Shown: positions 17,271 to 26,990, counted from the stretch's first letter. The stretch: DNA of 64,000 nt from DATAGF01 sp963834875 (GCA_963834875.1 CAWIDG010000032.1:1-64000), one strand, 5' to 3'. The notes: a model not told the origin generated them from the sequence alone. Program-made: numbers and translations.

Positions 17271-19273
17271 TCAAGGCTTCGCCAGATAGCGGTGTCCGCG
17301 ACGAACCAAGACCGTCCGCCCGCGCCCGAGGTCTCGAACGCGCACCGTGCCGCTGCGTACCGTCGTCAGCGTGCCGTCGCACCTGTCCTCGGTGATCCAG
17401 GAAGTGCCGAACGACCCACCGATGCTGTATCGGCCTTACACTTCGACTCGACCTTTCCCTTTCTCGCTGATGCGGAGCTTGCGGGGCGGGCGAGCGCGCC
17501 GGTTTGCGGTTTGCTGTTGTCCCGTCGTCGGCAGTCTGGGAGCCTTCCCGAAAGCCATAGCCTCGTGACGGCCCGTCGGCCGCCTCGCTGGCGCACCGTG
17601 AAGGGGCCGCCCGAGGCCGACACGAGCTTCCGCCCGCCCTCGCGATCACTCGCGGTGGTGAGCCGCACGACTCCGCCTTCCGGGTCGATCGTCGAGCCGA
17701 TCGGAATCTTGACGGTCTGCTGCCAGCGGGAAGAAGCGGCGTCCCTGCGGGAGCCGCAGCCCCACTTCGCGGCGGGGACTCAGCACGTGCGTAGCGGCCG
17801 ACGACGACGCCGCGCGAGCCCGGCCGGTCGACGGTCTCGCAATTCGATCACCTTGTCCTCATCATCGGCGATCACGAGATCTCCGCCATCTCCGCAGGCC
17901 ACCTCGTCGGCGCTGCCGTCCCGAGCCATGACGAGGTCGGGCTCGTCTCCGCCCAGGAGCCGGTCGGGGTCGAGGTTCCCGTTGATGAGGTCCTCGCCGG
18001 TGCCGCCCTCGACGGTGTTGTCGGCGGCATCACCGGAGAGGTCGTCGCCCGCCAGCCCGCCGAGGATCACCTCGACGTCGGAGAGGACGTTGTCGCCCTC
18101 GCCGGCCTCGCCGTCGTTCGCGAGGCCGTCGAGGGTGACGAAGACCTGGTCTCGTCCGGTCCTCGTAGGTGACCGTGTCCTTCTCGCTCTCGCCGCTGAG
18201 GTGGTCGGGCCCCAGGCCGCCGTCCAGGCGGTCGTCGCCTCTGCCGCCGAAGAGCCGGTCGGCACCCGGGCCGCCGATCAGCTGGTCCGGGCCGTCGCTG
18301 CCGATGATGATCAGGTCGCCGCCGTAGAGCTCGTCGTCCCCGCCTCCGCCGTCGACGGTGTCCGCGCCGGTACCGCCGGCGAGCTCATCGTTCCTCCGTC
18401 CGCCCTCGAGCGTGTCGCCGCCCCCTCCGCCGAAGCCCTTGTCCTCGCCCTCGCCGCCCGTGAGCAGATCGTCGCCGGGGCCACCGCTGCATGTTGTCGT
18501 TGCCGGCTCCGCCGTTCAGGGTGTCCCCTCCATCACGGCCGTCGAGGAAGTTGGCCGCGCTCGACCCGGTCAGCGTGTCGTCGTCGGAGCCGCCGATCAC
18601 CTCTTCGACGTCCGGCTGCACGTTGTCGCCCTCGCCGGCCTCGCCGTCGTCGGCGACACCGTCGAGACTGATGGTCAGGGGCTGTGTCCGCTGGCTGAAG
18701 TCGACGGTGTCATTGCCGCCGCCGCCGCTGATGGTGTCCGGGCCCTGGGTGGACGCCGCCGGTTGGGCCGTCCCGATGTGTCGTCACCCGTCGCCTCCAG
18801 CGACCGTGTCGAGGCCCGCGCCGCCATCTGAGGTCATCTCGTCCTGCGCCCCCGATCAGCGTCGTCGTTTGCCGCCGGCATCATCTCCCTCGCGATCACG
18901 AAAGCCTCGCGCGGGAGCAGGTCCGGGGGATAGACCAGGCCCGTGATCGTGAGCTCGTCGTCGCCGCCGCCCAGTGCGACGTCGACGACCCGAACGCCTG
19001 CGGCGGGGCAGCTGACACTGAGCGGTCGTCCGTCCTCGAGTACAGGTGCCGCCCAGGGCCGCGATCCCCTCCGCCCCGCCATCTTCGACGCGGATGCGAG
19101 GGCTGCCGTCAGGACTCGTGCTCGAGATCGAAACGTTGTTCATGTCCCGCATCGGCGGCACTGGGCTCGACCACGAGCCTCGTACCCTCGTCACCCAGAC
19201 GCACCACTGATGCGCCGGCGGTCGGTGTGAGGCCGAAGAGCAGTGCCACAACGAGGATCAGAAAGAACGGCAT
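17271..19273 (-). CDS. Secreted RTX-like calcium-repeat protein B, heavily frameshifted
   Basis: Reading leftward from ATG 19273: a signal peptide (MPFFLILVVALLFGLTPTAGA), then a VVRLGDEGTRLVVEPS beta domain, then glycine/aspartate nonapeptide repeats (GGAGNDN, SGGGGNDTVDF, LLGGDEPD and others), then CGDGGDLVIADDEDKVIE. It ends in a domain reading FGTSWITEDRCDGTL, TVRSGTVRVRD and VLVRRGHRYLAKP. Following it takes shifts near 19145, 19045, 18840, 18785, 18490, 18160 and 17820-17400. The same end domain and layout recur in the intact RTX-like gene at 19838-21796. It is convergent to the SLOG gene with a 17-base gap. Either badly sequenced or a decaying paralogue. Confidence 0.65.
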
Positions 19274-19837
19274 GTGACCCACTGATGGCACGCGAACGCC
19301 GCCTGGCGACAAGCGGGGCGACGCTGAGCCGCTCAGCGGGACGCGTGCCATCTCACTGCTCCGCCCTGACAGAGCTCACCTTGTGCGGAAGGTCGTCGCG
19401 ACATTCGCTACCCAGGATGCCTGCTCCACCTCGTCGTCACGCGCGCAACCAGAACCGGCCCGTCGAGCGTGCTCCCTCGCGCCGATTCGACTCCCAGACC
19501 GGTGCGCGGTCGCTTCTCCGATGCGAATCGGCCACACCACCACCATCCATCCAGGCTTTCTGGCCGCTCAGCTCTTGCCAGCGTGAGTCGCATCGTAGCT
19601 CAATGCTATATCGGAAACAGGGAGGAATGCAAGTGTGAGAGCAACGGATTCTGTACTCTCTTAAGCGGCTAACCGAACTCCCGTATTGCGGCATCACGCA
19701 ACAATGGCTTCCGGACGTCCGACATCAGTGCAGAGCCATATGATCGGGCGATTCGCTCGAAAAATAGTCGGCTCGTGTGTGCAGTGTTCCGGCCGACCGG
19801 TGTCACGTCCGACCCAGGTCCGGCGCACGCATGTTGG
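19274..19837. other. Intergenic, no gene recognised; less GC-rich than its surroundings
   Basis: About 560 bases between the start of RTX-like gene B and the end of RTX-like gene A. Around 19560-19790 the composition is visibly richer in A and T than the neighbouring genes (for example GCTATATCGGAAACAGG and CTCTCTTAAGCGGC). Short open frames exist on both strands but none has a recognisable product or initiation signal. It probably holds the promoter of gene B and the 3' end of the operon of gene A. Confidence 0.5.
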
Positions 19838-21796
19838 CTAGCCAGGCGACCTCCCGCGGCGGGCGACGTACCGATGGCCGGCGCGCACGACGACCGTGCG
19901 GCGCTTGGCCCGGTCGAAGACCTTGACCCGACCCCGGCGGACGATGGTCGTCGTCTCGGAGCAGCCATCGATCGTGGTCCAGTCAGTTCCGAAGGACGCC
20001 CCGATGCTGAACTCGCCGCGCACCTTCCAGCGCCCGCGCCGGCGGCGGGTGTTGATGCGCACTCGCCGATCCCGTATCGGCGCGACCTGGAACCGGGCCT
20101 GGGCGCTGCAGGCTGGGCGTTTGACCGTCAACTCGGTGGTGACGGTGCGCCCGGAAGTCTGGTCAACGGTGGCCGCGTCGCCCGACACGTCCGCGGAGGC
20201 GGCCCGCGCTCCCTCGAGCGCGGCCGTCAGCCGGAAGGTGCAGTCGGCGGCGTCGAGCGTAGGGGAAGCACGCCGCCGGTAACCGCTGGGAAGCAGGATC
20301 GAGTAGCGCAGCGGAACGAGGCGGTGCTGTGCCGGCAGGCCGAGTCGGACCTCCTCCGTGCAGGTGCGCGGCTGGACGTAGACCCAGCCCGGTCGCGGTC
20401 TCGTCGCGCTTCCGTCGTCGACGCGCTCGCAGCGGTTCTTGCCGCGCCGCAGCACCCGATCTCCCCGGTCGACGATGGCGAAGTCGCGACCGGGGCCGCA
20501 GGACACCGGCTCGTTGGGAGCGCCGTCCCGGGAGACGACGACGTCTGCGCTCCCGCCTCCGTCGAGCACGTCCCGGCCGCCGAGGCCGTCCAGGTAATCC
20601 TCCCCCGCGGCGCCGGCCAGCACGTTCGCTCCACTGGAGCCCGTCACCGTGTCCTGGAGGCTGCCGCCGCGGACGTTCTCGACCTCGTCGATGCTGTCCC
20701 GGTCGCCGGGCAGGCCCGTGCTGCCGGTGCGCGACCCGAGTCTGACGTTCACGTCCGGCTCGGTGGAGTACGCGACCGTGTCGAGTCCCGGGCCGCCGAG
20801 CAGCCGATCCGGGCCCGGGCCGCCGCTCAGGGTGTCGTCGCCGGGTGCGCCCTCGAGCACATCCGCTCCCGGCCCGCCGCGCAGCGCGTCTGACGCGAGT
20901 CCGCCGCTGATGCGCTCGACGTCGAGCCCGACGTCGTCGCGCTCGGCCACGGCGCCGTCGTTGGCGACGCCGTCCTTGCTGACGTCGACCGGCGTCATGC
21001 GCCCCGCGTAGCTGACCGTGTCGAAGTCGGCGCCCCCGCTGACGCTGTCGGCGTCGGCCAGCGGAGGACCAGGTCCTGGAACGAGCATGTCGTTTCCCGG
21101 TCCACCGATCAGCGCGTCGTCGCCAGGACCACCGTCCTCCGTGTCGTCGCCGTCGCCTCCGCTCAGGCTGTCGGTCCCGTCGCCGCCCAGCAGCACGTCG
21201 GCGCCGCCGGCGCCTTCCAGCTGGTCCACGCCCGGGCCGCCGTTGACGCTGTCCGCGCCGCCGCCGCCGATGAGACGGTCGTCGCCGGAACCGCCGGCGA
21301 GGCGATCGGATTCGGCGCCCGCCGCTGGGTCTTGGAGGGTCGCGCCGTAGAGGACGTCGTTGCCGCCGCCGCCGTCGATGTCGTCGGGCCCAGCGCCGCC
21401 CTCAAGTCGGTCTCCTACGCCCCCGCCGCCCAGCGCGTCGTGCCCGGCCTCGCCGAAGATCTGAGCGGGGAGCGCCGTCTGATTCGTCAACCTGTCGTCG
21501 AGGTTCCCGCCGTGGAGGTCGAGCGCAGTCATGCCCGCCGACGGACACGACACCACCTTGGGGGCAGGCTGGTCGCAGGGCATCCCCGGGCCACCCATCC
21601 CCTGCGGTCCGGTTTCCGTGAACACGATGTTCAACGCGTCGCTCGTCACGGTCACGACATTGACTTCCCCCGCCGAATCCTGGAAGGAGAGGCTCCCACC
21701 GACCATCGTCACCGTCCCACCGAGCGCCGAGCCCGGGAGCGCCGCGACGACGAGTGCCGCGGCGGCCACGCATACGGGCAGGCGCGAGCGCGTCAC
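19838..21796 (-). CDS. Secreted RTX-like calcium-repeat protein A
   Basis: 652 residues in one frame from GTG 21796. A signal peptide (VTRSRLPVCVAAAALVVAALPGSALG) is followed by a beta domain (GTVTMVGGSLSFQDSAG). A long block of aspartate/glycine nonapeptide repeats follows, roughly residues 120-430 (GGSGDDRL, GGGGADSV, GGPGVDQL, GGDGTDSL, GGPGNDML), which fold as a calcium-loaded beta roll. After CGPGRDFAIVDRGDRV comes a second beta domain and a C-terminal FSIGASFGTDWTTIDGC / VVVRAGHRYVARRG module shared with protein B. Its GTG overlaps the stop of the STAND-CHASE2 gene (GTGA). This secreted protein is therefore translationally coupled to two signalling genes, which is unusual. Confidence 0.88.
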   Translation of the reverse strand: MTRSRLPVCVAAAALVVAALPGSALGGTVTMVGGSLSFQDSAGEVNVVTVTSDALNIVFTETGPQGMGGPGMPCDQPAPKVVSCPSAGMTALDLHGGNLDDRLTNQTALPAQIFGEAGHDALGGGGVGDRLEGGAGPDDIDGGGGNDVLYGATLQDPAAGAESDRLAGGSGDDRLIGGGGADSVNGGPGVDQLEGAGGADVLLGGDGTDSLSGGDGDDTEDGGPGDDALIGGPGNDMLVPGPGPPLADADSVSGGADFDTVSYAGRMTPVDVSKDGVANDGAVAERDDVGLDVERISGGLASDALRGGPGADVLEGAPGDDTLSGGPGPDRLLGGPGLDTVAYSTEPDVNVRLGSRTGSTGLPGDRDSIDEVENVRGGSLQDTVTGSSGANVLAGAAGEDYLDGLGGRDVLDGGGSADVVVSRDGAPNEPVSCGPGRDFAIVDRGDRVLRRGKNRCERVDDGSATRPRPGWVYVQPRTCTEEVRLGLPAQHRLVPLRYSILLPSGYRRRASPTLDAADCTFRLTAALEGARAASADVSGDAATVDQTSGRTVTTELTVKRPACSAQARFQVAPIRDRRVRINTRRRRGRWKVRGEFSIGASFGTDWTTIDGCSETTTIVRRGRVKVFDRAKRRTVVVRAGHRYVARRGRSPG

Positions 21797-24321
21797 GGCG
21801 ATCGTCCCGGTGCAGTGCCGGAGCGAGCCCTGCCGTGGCGAGCCATCCGTGCTGCAGCCAACGCCGCGACGCACGCCGCGGAAGCCGCCAGCGCCGCGAG
21901 CGGAAGTGCGACCGCCAGGATCCACCCATAGTAGAAGGCCAGTTGTGCGGCGGCGAGGAAGAGGGCTGCCCCGCCTGCGATCGCCGCGATGTAGACGGCG
22001 CGCGAGGCGCTCAGGCTGACGGCCAGCGCCGGAATGGCGGCCAGGAGCAGGATGGCCAGGATGTCAACCCCCTGTGGGACGTCGCGGAGCGGCGACCCGC
22101 GAAGCATCGTGTCGATCGCGTTCGCCTGCACCTCCGGTCCCGCCATGCGATCGTCGCCGTCCACGGGCGTCTCGAACACGTCTTCGTCCGCGGCCGGGTT
22201 GCCCACCACGAGGACCTTGCCGGAGAAGGTCCCGGGCGGGACACGGCCGTCGAGCACCTCGAGCGCGGACATCCGCGGGATGTTCCCCGGTGGCCCGCGG
22301 AAGTCGATCCACGTCGTGCGCTCGCTCTGCGCGCCCTCTGCGCGCCGCGATGCCGTCGGCAGCTCGTCCGAGCCGTCGTCCACGTCCTGTCCAGAGCGCC
22401 GGGAAGGACCACGTCCGCTGTGGCGAAGGCGAACGTGTTCACGTAATTTGGCGGGGACCTCGTCATCAGCTGAAGCCGGACGGGAGAGCTCGACCTGGTA
22501 GTCGGCGCGCCGATTGCCCCCGTCCACATCGTCGGGCAGACCGGCGTAGCCCGTGTTCGCGCCCGTCGCGCTCAGGTCGTCCGGAGATTCGAAGAGATTG
22601 GCACGGGGCACCTCGTTGCCCTCGGCATCCAGCACGACGTTGTAGCTGTTGCTCGCAAGCACGACGCGGTCGCGATTGGCGCGGATCGCCGCAAGCAGCG
22701 CGCGATCGTTCCGAGGGTCCTGCGGGCCCTGGAAGATCACGTCGATGGCGATCGCCGCCGCACCGTCCTCACGGAACCGTTCGAGCATGCGGGCGTACGC
22801 GGCCCGCCGGAGGATCCTGGGCTCGCCCGGTGCAGGCGCCACCCCGAGTCGGTCGAGCGTCCTGTCATCCACCGCGATCAGCATGAGCCGGGGATCGGCG
22901 GGGCGCGTTGGACGGAAGGAGAACCGGGCGTCCACCGTGGCGAGCTCGAGCCGCTGCACCGGTGCGGGGTCCAAGACATAGAGGGCGAGCGCGACGCCGA
23001 CGACCAGGAGGGCGACCACGGCGGCAGCCAGCCGCCGGTTGCGCACCTCGAGCCGGCGCGCGCGCTCGCGGGCCCTCGCGAGATCGCGCTCCGTCCGCTC
23101 ATCGTGGTGGCGCCGCCGCCAGTCGCGGATCGCGGGCGCGAGGACGTCGTGGTAGATCTCGCGGCGGCCGGTCGCGTCCGGCTCCGGTGCGGGGACGCGG
23201 CGCAGGATGCGTGCGCGCTCGAGGTGCTCGAGCGCCGGCTCCAGCGGCTCCGCGGGCGCATCGGAGAACTCGAGCAGCTCCTCGGAGCTCAGCGCGATCT
23301 TCCTGCCGCCGGACGTCACGAGGAAGCGGAAGGCCGCGGCCGCGGCGTCGCGCTGCTCCTCGGGGAGCTCGGCCATCACGTCGTCGAGGTGGCCGTGGAC
23401 GATCGTGTCCGCGCCGCCCAGCCGTTGCAGCGTCTCGAGCCGCAGCCGCTGCGATCCGGCGGTCATCTCCTCGTCCCACAGGCGCTTCATGACGAGCTGG
23501 AGGTACGCCGTCTCCACACGGGCCGGACCCGCGGCCACGGTGTCCGGCGCGCCGGCGTCGCCGATCGTGACGCGCCCGCGGCGCACCTGCTCGACCACGG
23601 CATCCACGAGCGCGCCCTCGACCTCGAAGCGGGGCGCGTCTCCGGGGAGGCGCTCGTTGAACGCGTTGACGGGTTCGAGGATCGCGTCGCGCGCGGCCCG
23701 CTCGTCGAGGAAGTCGAGGTGCAGGTAGTTGCCGTAGACGTTCGCGATGCGGGCCTTGAATCGAGGACCGAGCTGCGGATAGGCGTCCTCTCGGACGGAG
23801 ATCAGGAAGTTCGCCCGCAGGTCGCGGCGATTGATGCAGTGCGCGAGCTCGTCGTCGAAGCCGTCGTCGTCGGTCTCGTACACGAAGCGCTCCTCGAACT
23901 GGTCGAGGATGATGAGCGGGGTGGCGTCGACCGCCGCCGCGGCGTCCTCGATGGCGTCTTCGAGCGCGTCGCGTCGCAGGGCGAGCTGCGCGCCGTCCCG
24001 AAGCAGCGGCCGCACCGCGGCCTCCAGCGCGGTGATCAGCTCGGCCTTGGAGTCGCCCTGCCACGCGCTGAAGACCACGGGGACGTAGCGCGCCGAGCCC
24101 CGCTCTTCGACGCTGCGCGCCGCGAGCTGCCGGAGCCGGGCCGACACGCCGGCGCGCAGCAGCGAGCTCTTGCCCACGCCGCTCTCGGCGTAGAGCAGCG
24201 TCAGCCGCGACGCCCGCAGATTGCCGACGATCCGCTTGCGCTCGGCGTCCCGGCCGAAGAAGAGGCCGGCATCCTCCTCGAGGAAGTAGTCCAGGCCGAC
24301 GTACGGGGCGTCCGCGCTCAC
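21793..24321 (-). CDS. STAND-type P-loop ATPase fused to a CHASE2 sensor and C-terminal membrane helices
   Basis: About 842 residues from GTG 24321, which overlaps the TIR-SIR2 stop. Residues 1-60 read GLDYFLEEDAGLFFGRDAER and YAESGVGKSSLL (Walker A near 45-53). Walker B is LIILDQFEE near 136-144. Helical and winged-helix segments follow to about 450. A transmembrane helix (LAAAVVALLVVGVALALYVL) then leads to a CHASE2 extracytoplasmic domain: DARFSFRPTRP, LMLIAVDDRTLDRLG, AIAIDVIFQGP, and GKVLVVGNPAADEDVFETP. Three to four closing helices run from ILAILLLAAIPALAVSL to the C-terminus. A +1 step near 22450 (before NYVNTFAFATADVV) is offset near 22395. The output ATPase is N-terminal, opposite to the usual CHASE2 layout. 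Confidence 0.82.
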   Translation of the reverse strand: MSADAPYVGLDYFLEEDAGLFFGRDAERKRIVGNLRASRLTLLYAESGVGKSSLLRAGVSARLRQLAARSVEERGSARYVPVVFSAWQGDSKAELITALEAAVRPLLRDGAQLALRRDALEDAIEDAAAAVDATPLIILDQFEERFVYETDDDGFDDELAHCINRRDLRANFLISVREDAYPQLGPRFKARIANVYGNYLHLDFLDERAARDAILEPVNAFNERLPGDAPRFEVEGALVDAVVEQVRRGRVTIGDAGAPDTVAAGPARVETAYLQLVMKRLWDEEMTAGSQRLRLETLQRLGGADTIVHGHLDDVMAELPEEQRDAAAAAFRFLVTSGGRKIALSSEELLEFSDAPAEPLEPALEHLERARILRRVPAPEPDATGRREIYHDVLAPAIRDWRRRHHDERTERDLARARERARRLEVRNRRLAAAVVALLVVGVALALYVLDPAPVQRLELATVDARFSFRPTRPADPRLMLIAVDDRTLDRLGVAPAPGEPRILRRAAYARMLERFREDGAAAIAIDVIFQGPQDPRNDRALLAAIRANRDRVVLASNSYNVVLDAEGNEVPRANLFESPDDLSATGANTGYAGLPDDVDGGNRRADYQVELSRPASADDEVPAKLREHVRLRHSGRGPSRRSGQDVDDGSDELPTASRRAEGAQSERTTWIDFRGPPGNIPRMSALEVLDGRVPPGTFSGKVLVVGNPAADEDVFETPVDGDDRMAGPEVQANAIDTMLRGSPLRDVPQGVDILAILLLAAIPALAVSLSASRAVYIAAIAGGAALFLAAAQLAFYYGWILAVALPLAALAASAACVAALAAARMARHGRARSGTAPGRSP

Positions 24322-25814
24322 CGCTCCGCTTCCCCAGGAGGGAGGCGGAGGAGCTCTCGCTCGAGCTCGTCCATGAACTCCGTCATCGGCGTCTCGATCA
24401 CCTTCACGCCGAAGTGCTCCCACAGCTGCCGTTCCAGGAAGTCGAGCGCCGGGTCGACGGCCCACGATCGTGCCTCGAGCGGATGCTCGCCCCACACGCG
24501 CTGGAGGAAGACGCGGACGCTCCAGTCCCGCATGCGGTAGCCGAGGAACACGAAGTGGCTGTCGCGGATCTTGTTGAGGATCTGCAGCGGGATCAGGCTC
24601 TCTACCGGACTCTGCGTCAGGTAGCCGATGTAGTCGTCCTCGGTGACGACGAAGTTGTCGCGCAGCTGCGGCCAGCCCTCACCCAGCTCCGTGGCGCCGC
24701 CGTGGAGCTTGACGATGACGGTCCGCTCGAGCACGCCGTCTTCGTCGATGGGGAGGTCCACGTACTCGTTGGGCATCGTGATCGGCCGCGACCCGTCGTC
24801 CTCCGGATCCCACCAGAGGACGTGCACGAACCGGCCGCTGAGCCGGCCGGTCGCGACGAAGACCACGAGGTCGTAGGGCTCGTGCACGGCATCGAAGGCC
24901 CGCTCGAGCGCGTTGTCGTAGTTGCTGGTGATGACGAGCTGGTAGGACTCGCGACCCATCGCGCGCAGCCGGCCCGGGAGGCCCGCCAGCGAGCGGTGCA
25001 CCGAACTCGGCGGGCTCTCCGATTTGATGAGCAGATCGCGCAGCGTCCGGCAGAGATCCACCCTGCCCTCCGTCAGCTGGACGTGCTGTGCGACCCGCGC
25101 GAGGTCGTCGCTCTCCAATCCTGTCCGGAAGCGCCGCGCCAGGTGGCGCGCCAGCTCACCTGTGTCCGGGAGTGACTCGGTGCCCTGCTGCCACGGCGTC
25201 TCGCGGTCGACCGCGTTGGCCCCCGACCCGAGGACCATCACGACCGAGCGCTCCATGACGTAGCCCGCGACCCGCTCGGCGTCGGTGCGGGCCGGCGGGC
25301 CCCGCTGGCTGACGGGCGACTCGTGCGGCGCCTCCGGCGGCGGGCGGGGCCGACCGGGGACGTGGGTGAGGGCCTCCGCCAGGGCATCGACGTCGCGGTC
25401 CCACGACGTGTGGCGCAGGGTCTGCGCCTGCACCTCGGCTAGCGGCCTGAACGGCCGCGGCAAGGACTCCCGGGCCGGCATCTCGGCGTCGTCGACGAGC
25501 ACGGGGATCACGGTCGCGCCATGCGTGAATGCCGTCTCGATCTCCAGCCGCACCAGGTCCTCGTCCGTGCGGTCCAGCAGGCTCCGACGGGCGCGGTCGT
25601 CCGCGGCCGCCGCCCAGCGCGGCCCGATGATGGCGAGCACGACGTCCGACTCCTGCACGCGCCGGATCGTGTCGCGCCTCCATTCGACCCCGGCGGCGAT
25701 GTCCCGCGTGTCGAAGAACACACCATCGGGCCCAAAGCGAACCTTCAGCGCCTCCGCGAGCTGGCGCGAGGCCGACTGGGTGTCGGAGCGGCGATAGCTG
25801 ATGAAAACGTGCAA
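24318..25814 (-). CDS. TIR-SIR2 fusion protein
   Basis: About 498 residues. The TIR domain opens LHVFISYRRSDTQSA, continues GVFFDTRDIAAGVEWRRDTI and SDVVLAIIGPRW, and has the candidate catalytic Glu in LVRLEIETAF. A Pro-rich linker near residues 155-185 leads to a SIR2 domain: VMVLGSGANAVDRE, LVITSNYDNALERAF (catalytic-type Asn), VIVKLHGG (catalytic-type His), VTEDDYIGYLT and HFVFLGYRMRDW. Both domain types consume NAD+ or make ADP-ribose signals in bacterial immunity. The likely start is TTG 25814; an in-frame ATG at 25904 would add a poor N-terminus. Two coupled genes follow. I expect it to be the effector or signal-maker of the operon. Confidence 0.85.
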   Translation of the reverse strand: MHVFISYRRSDTQSASRQLAEALKVRFGPDGVFFDTRDIAAGVEWRRDTIRRVQESDVVLAIIGPRWAAAADDRARRSLLDRTDEDLVRLEIETAFTHGATVIPVLVDDAEMPARESLPRPFRPLAEVQAQTLRHTSWDRDVDALAEALTHVPGRPRPPPEAPHESPVSQRGPPARTDAERVAGYVMERSVVMVLGSGANAVDRETPWQQGTESLPDTGELARHLARRFRTGLESDDLARVAQHVQLTEGRVDLCRTLRDLLIKSESPPSSVHRSLAGLPGRLRAMGRESYQLVITSNYDNALERAFDAVHEPYDLVVFVATGRLSGRFVHVLWWDPEDDGSRPITMPNEYVDLPIDEDGVLERTVIVKLHGGATELGEGWPQLRDNFVVTEDDYIGYLTQSPVESLIPLQILNKIRDSHFVFLGYRMRDWSVRVFLQRVWGEHPLEARSWAVDPALDFLERQLWEHFGVKVIETPMTEFMDELERELLRLPPGEAER

Positions 25815-26035
25815 CGGTGCCCCGAGCCCTCCATGGCGTGGGAGCCGCTGGAGGAACACTGTCCCCCAGACGCCCGGGCCCTGCAAGGTAGCGGGTTGGC
25901 GCACAAACGCTGGGGCGCGTCACTCCGCCGCCACGGTCGTTCAGGCCGACGACCGGGCCGTATCTGGCGCTGCCCTGACCGACCTGCAGGTCGCTTCCGG
26001 GGTGAGCGGTCGGCAGCGCGAGCGACACTCGCGCC

Positions 26036-26400
26036 TCAGTGCGGTAGCTCGATGCGCTGTGGCAGCGCGCGCCAATCGACCCGGCGCAGCGCAGACCGGA
26101 TCGCCCGCATCCGCGCGGGTGACAGCCGCCCCGGATCCTCGGTGGCGCCGTCGCGCAACTCGACCTGGCGGCCGTCGTCGAAGATCTGCAGCCGGTCGAT
26201 CTCCTCCCCTCCGACCGGAACGCGACCTCCACCAGCGGCACGTCGGCCGGGGGCCGTCGGCGCTCGGCTTGGCTACCCCGCCCGGCGGAGCGCCGAACGC
26301 GCCGACACCGACCACGAACGGCAGGTTCTGGAGGATTCGGGCCGCCCGGCGCCGGTCCCGGCCATTGCGGGGCTTTGCCCTCGCCCCTCCGGGCGGGAGG
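26036..26400 (-). CDS. Small hypothetical protein, frame uncertain
   Basis: The end is convincing: EEIDRLQIFDDGRQVEL, then GATEDPGRLSPARMRAIRSA and DWRALPQRIELPH before TGA at 26036-26038. Upstream, LPFVVGVGAFGAPPGG and PLVEVAFR appear in a different frame, so one base step near 26205 is needed. About 110-120 residues. No family recognised and the start is not fixed. It lies just upstream of, and on the same strand as, the TIR-SIR2 gene. Confidence 0.4.
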
Positions 26401-26438
26401 GTGGGTGCAACCCGTGCCCGAACAGGGGGAGGACAAGC

Positions 26439-26990
26439 ATGCGATCGAACCGACTGTGGATCGGCGTGACCTGCGGGGTCGCGCTCGCGCTCGGCGGCGT
26501 CGCCGCGGTGGACGCCGGCACCCAGACGGCCGGCGCCAAGGCCGTCGGCGAGGCCAGCCGACCGCATCGCCTTCGGGCTGGAAGGACCGGCATGGTCGAC
26601 CCGTTCACCGGGAGCATCGATCAGCACGTGATCGGCCAGAGAACGCGCAGGCCGGCCTCAAGAAGCGGCTGTGGGCCCGCCTGGACAAGATGGGGAACAT
26701 CGACCGCAGAGAGCGGTCCCTCCGTTCGACGTCCCGACAGAGCAGGGCGACCCGGCAAGGCCAAAGGCGACAGTACGTGGTTGACTTCAAGACCAACGTC
26801 TCGCCATGCTCGTGGAGCGCCAGCCCCTTCGTCCCCGTCGGCAATGCGCCGCCGCACGACCCGAGCGCTCTTCGCCGCCGTCACCGCCGCGCGTGGCGAA
26901 CCAGCCGGACATACAGGTCAGGGTGTACGTCTTCAACGTCGCGTCCGGGACCAGCCGACAGCAACGTTCATCGTGCAGGTGCTCTGCTGA
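26439..26990 (+). CDS. Small secreted protein, frameshifted
   Basis: ATG 26439 follows a strong GGGGGAGGA. The first 27 residues form a signal peptide (MRSNRLWIGVTCGVALALGG, cleavage near VDAG). After that the frame wanders: DRIAFGLEG, then VDFKTNVS with a CSW segment, then QPDIQVRVYVFNVASG and finally a DSNVH / VQVLC end lie in different frames. The pattern (signal, TTNVxGCxW strand, VRVxVF strand, terminal Cys) resembles small secreted beta-sandwich proteins common in Thermoleophilia genomes. Function unknown. Confidence 0.5.
   Translation: MRSNRLWIGVTCGVALALGGVAAVDAGTQTAGAKAVGEASRPHRLRAGRTGMVDPFTGSIDQHVIGQRTRRPASRSGCGPAWTRWGTSTAESGPSVRRPDRAGRPGKAKGDSTWLTSRPTSRHARGAPAPSSPSAMRRRTTRALFAAVTAARGEPAGHTGQGVRLQRRVRDQPTATFIVQVLC

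Noticed and set aside
17800..21500. Short GC-rich repeats that might be a CRISPR array or tandem DNA repeat
   Set aside because: The periodicity is 27 bases and coding: it is the GGxGxD nonapeptide pattern of RTX-like proteins, without identical repeats or unique spacers.
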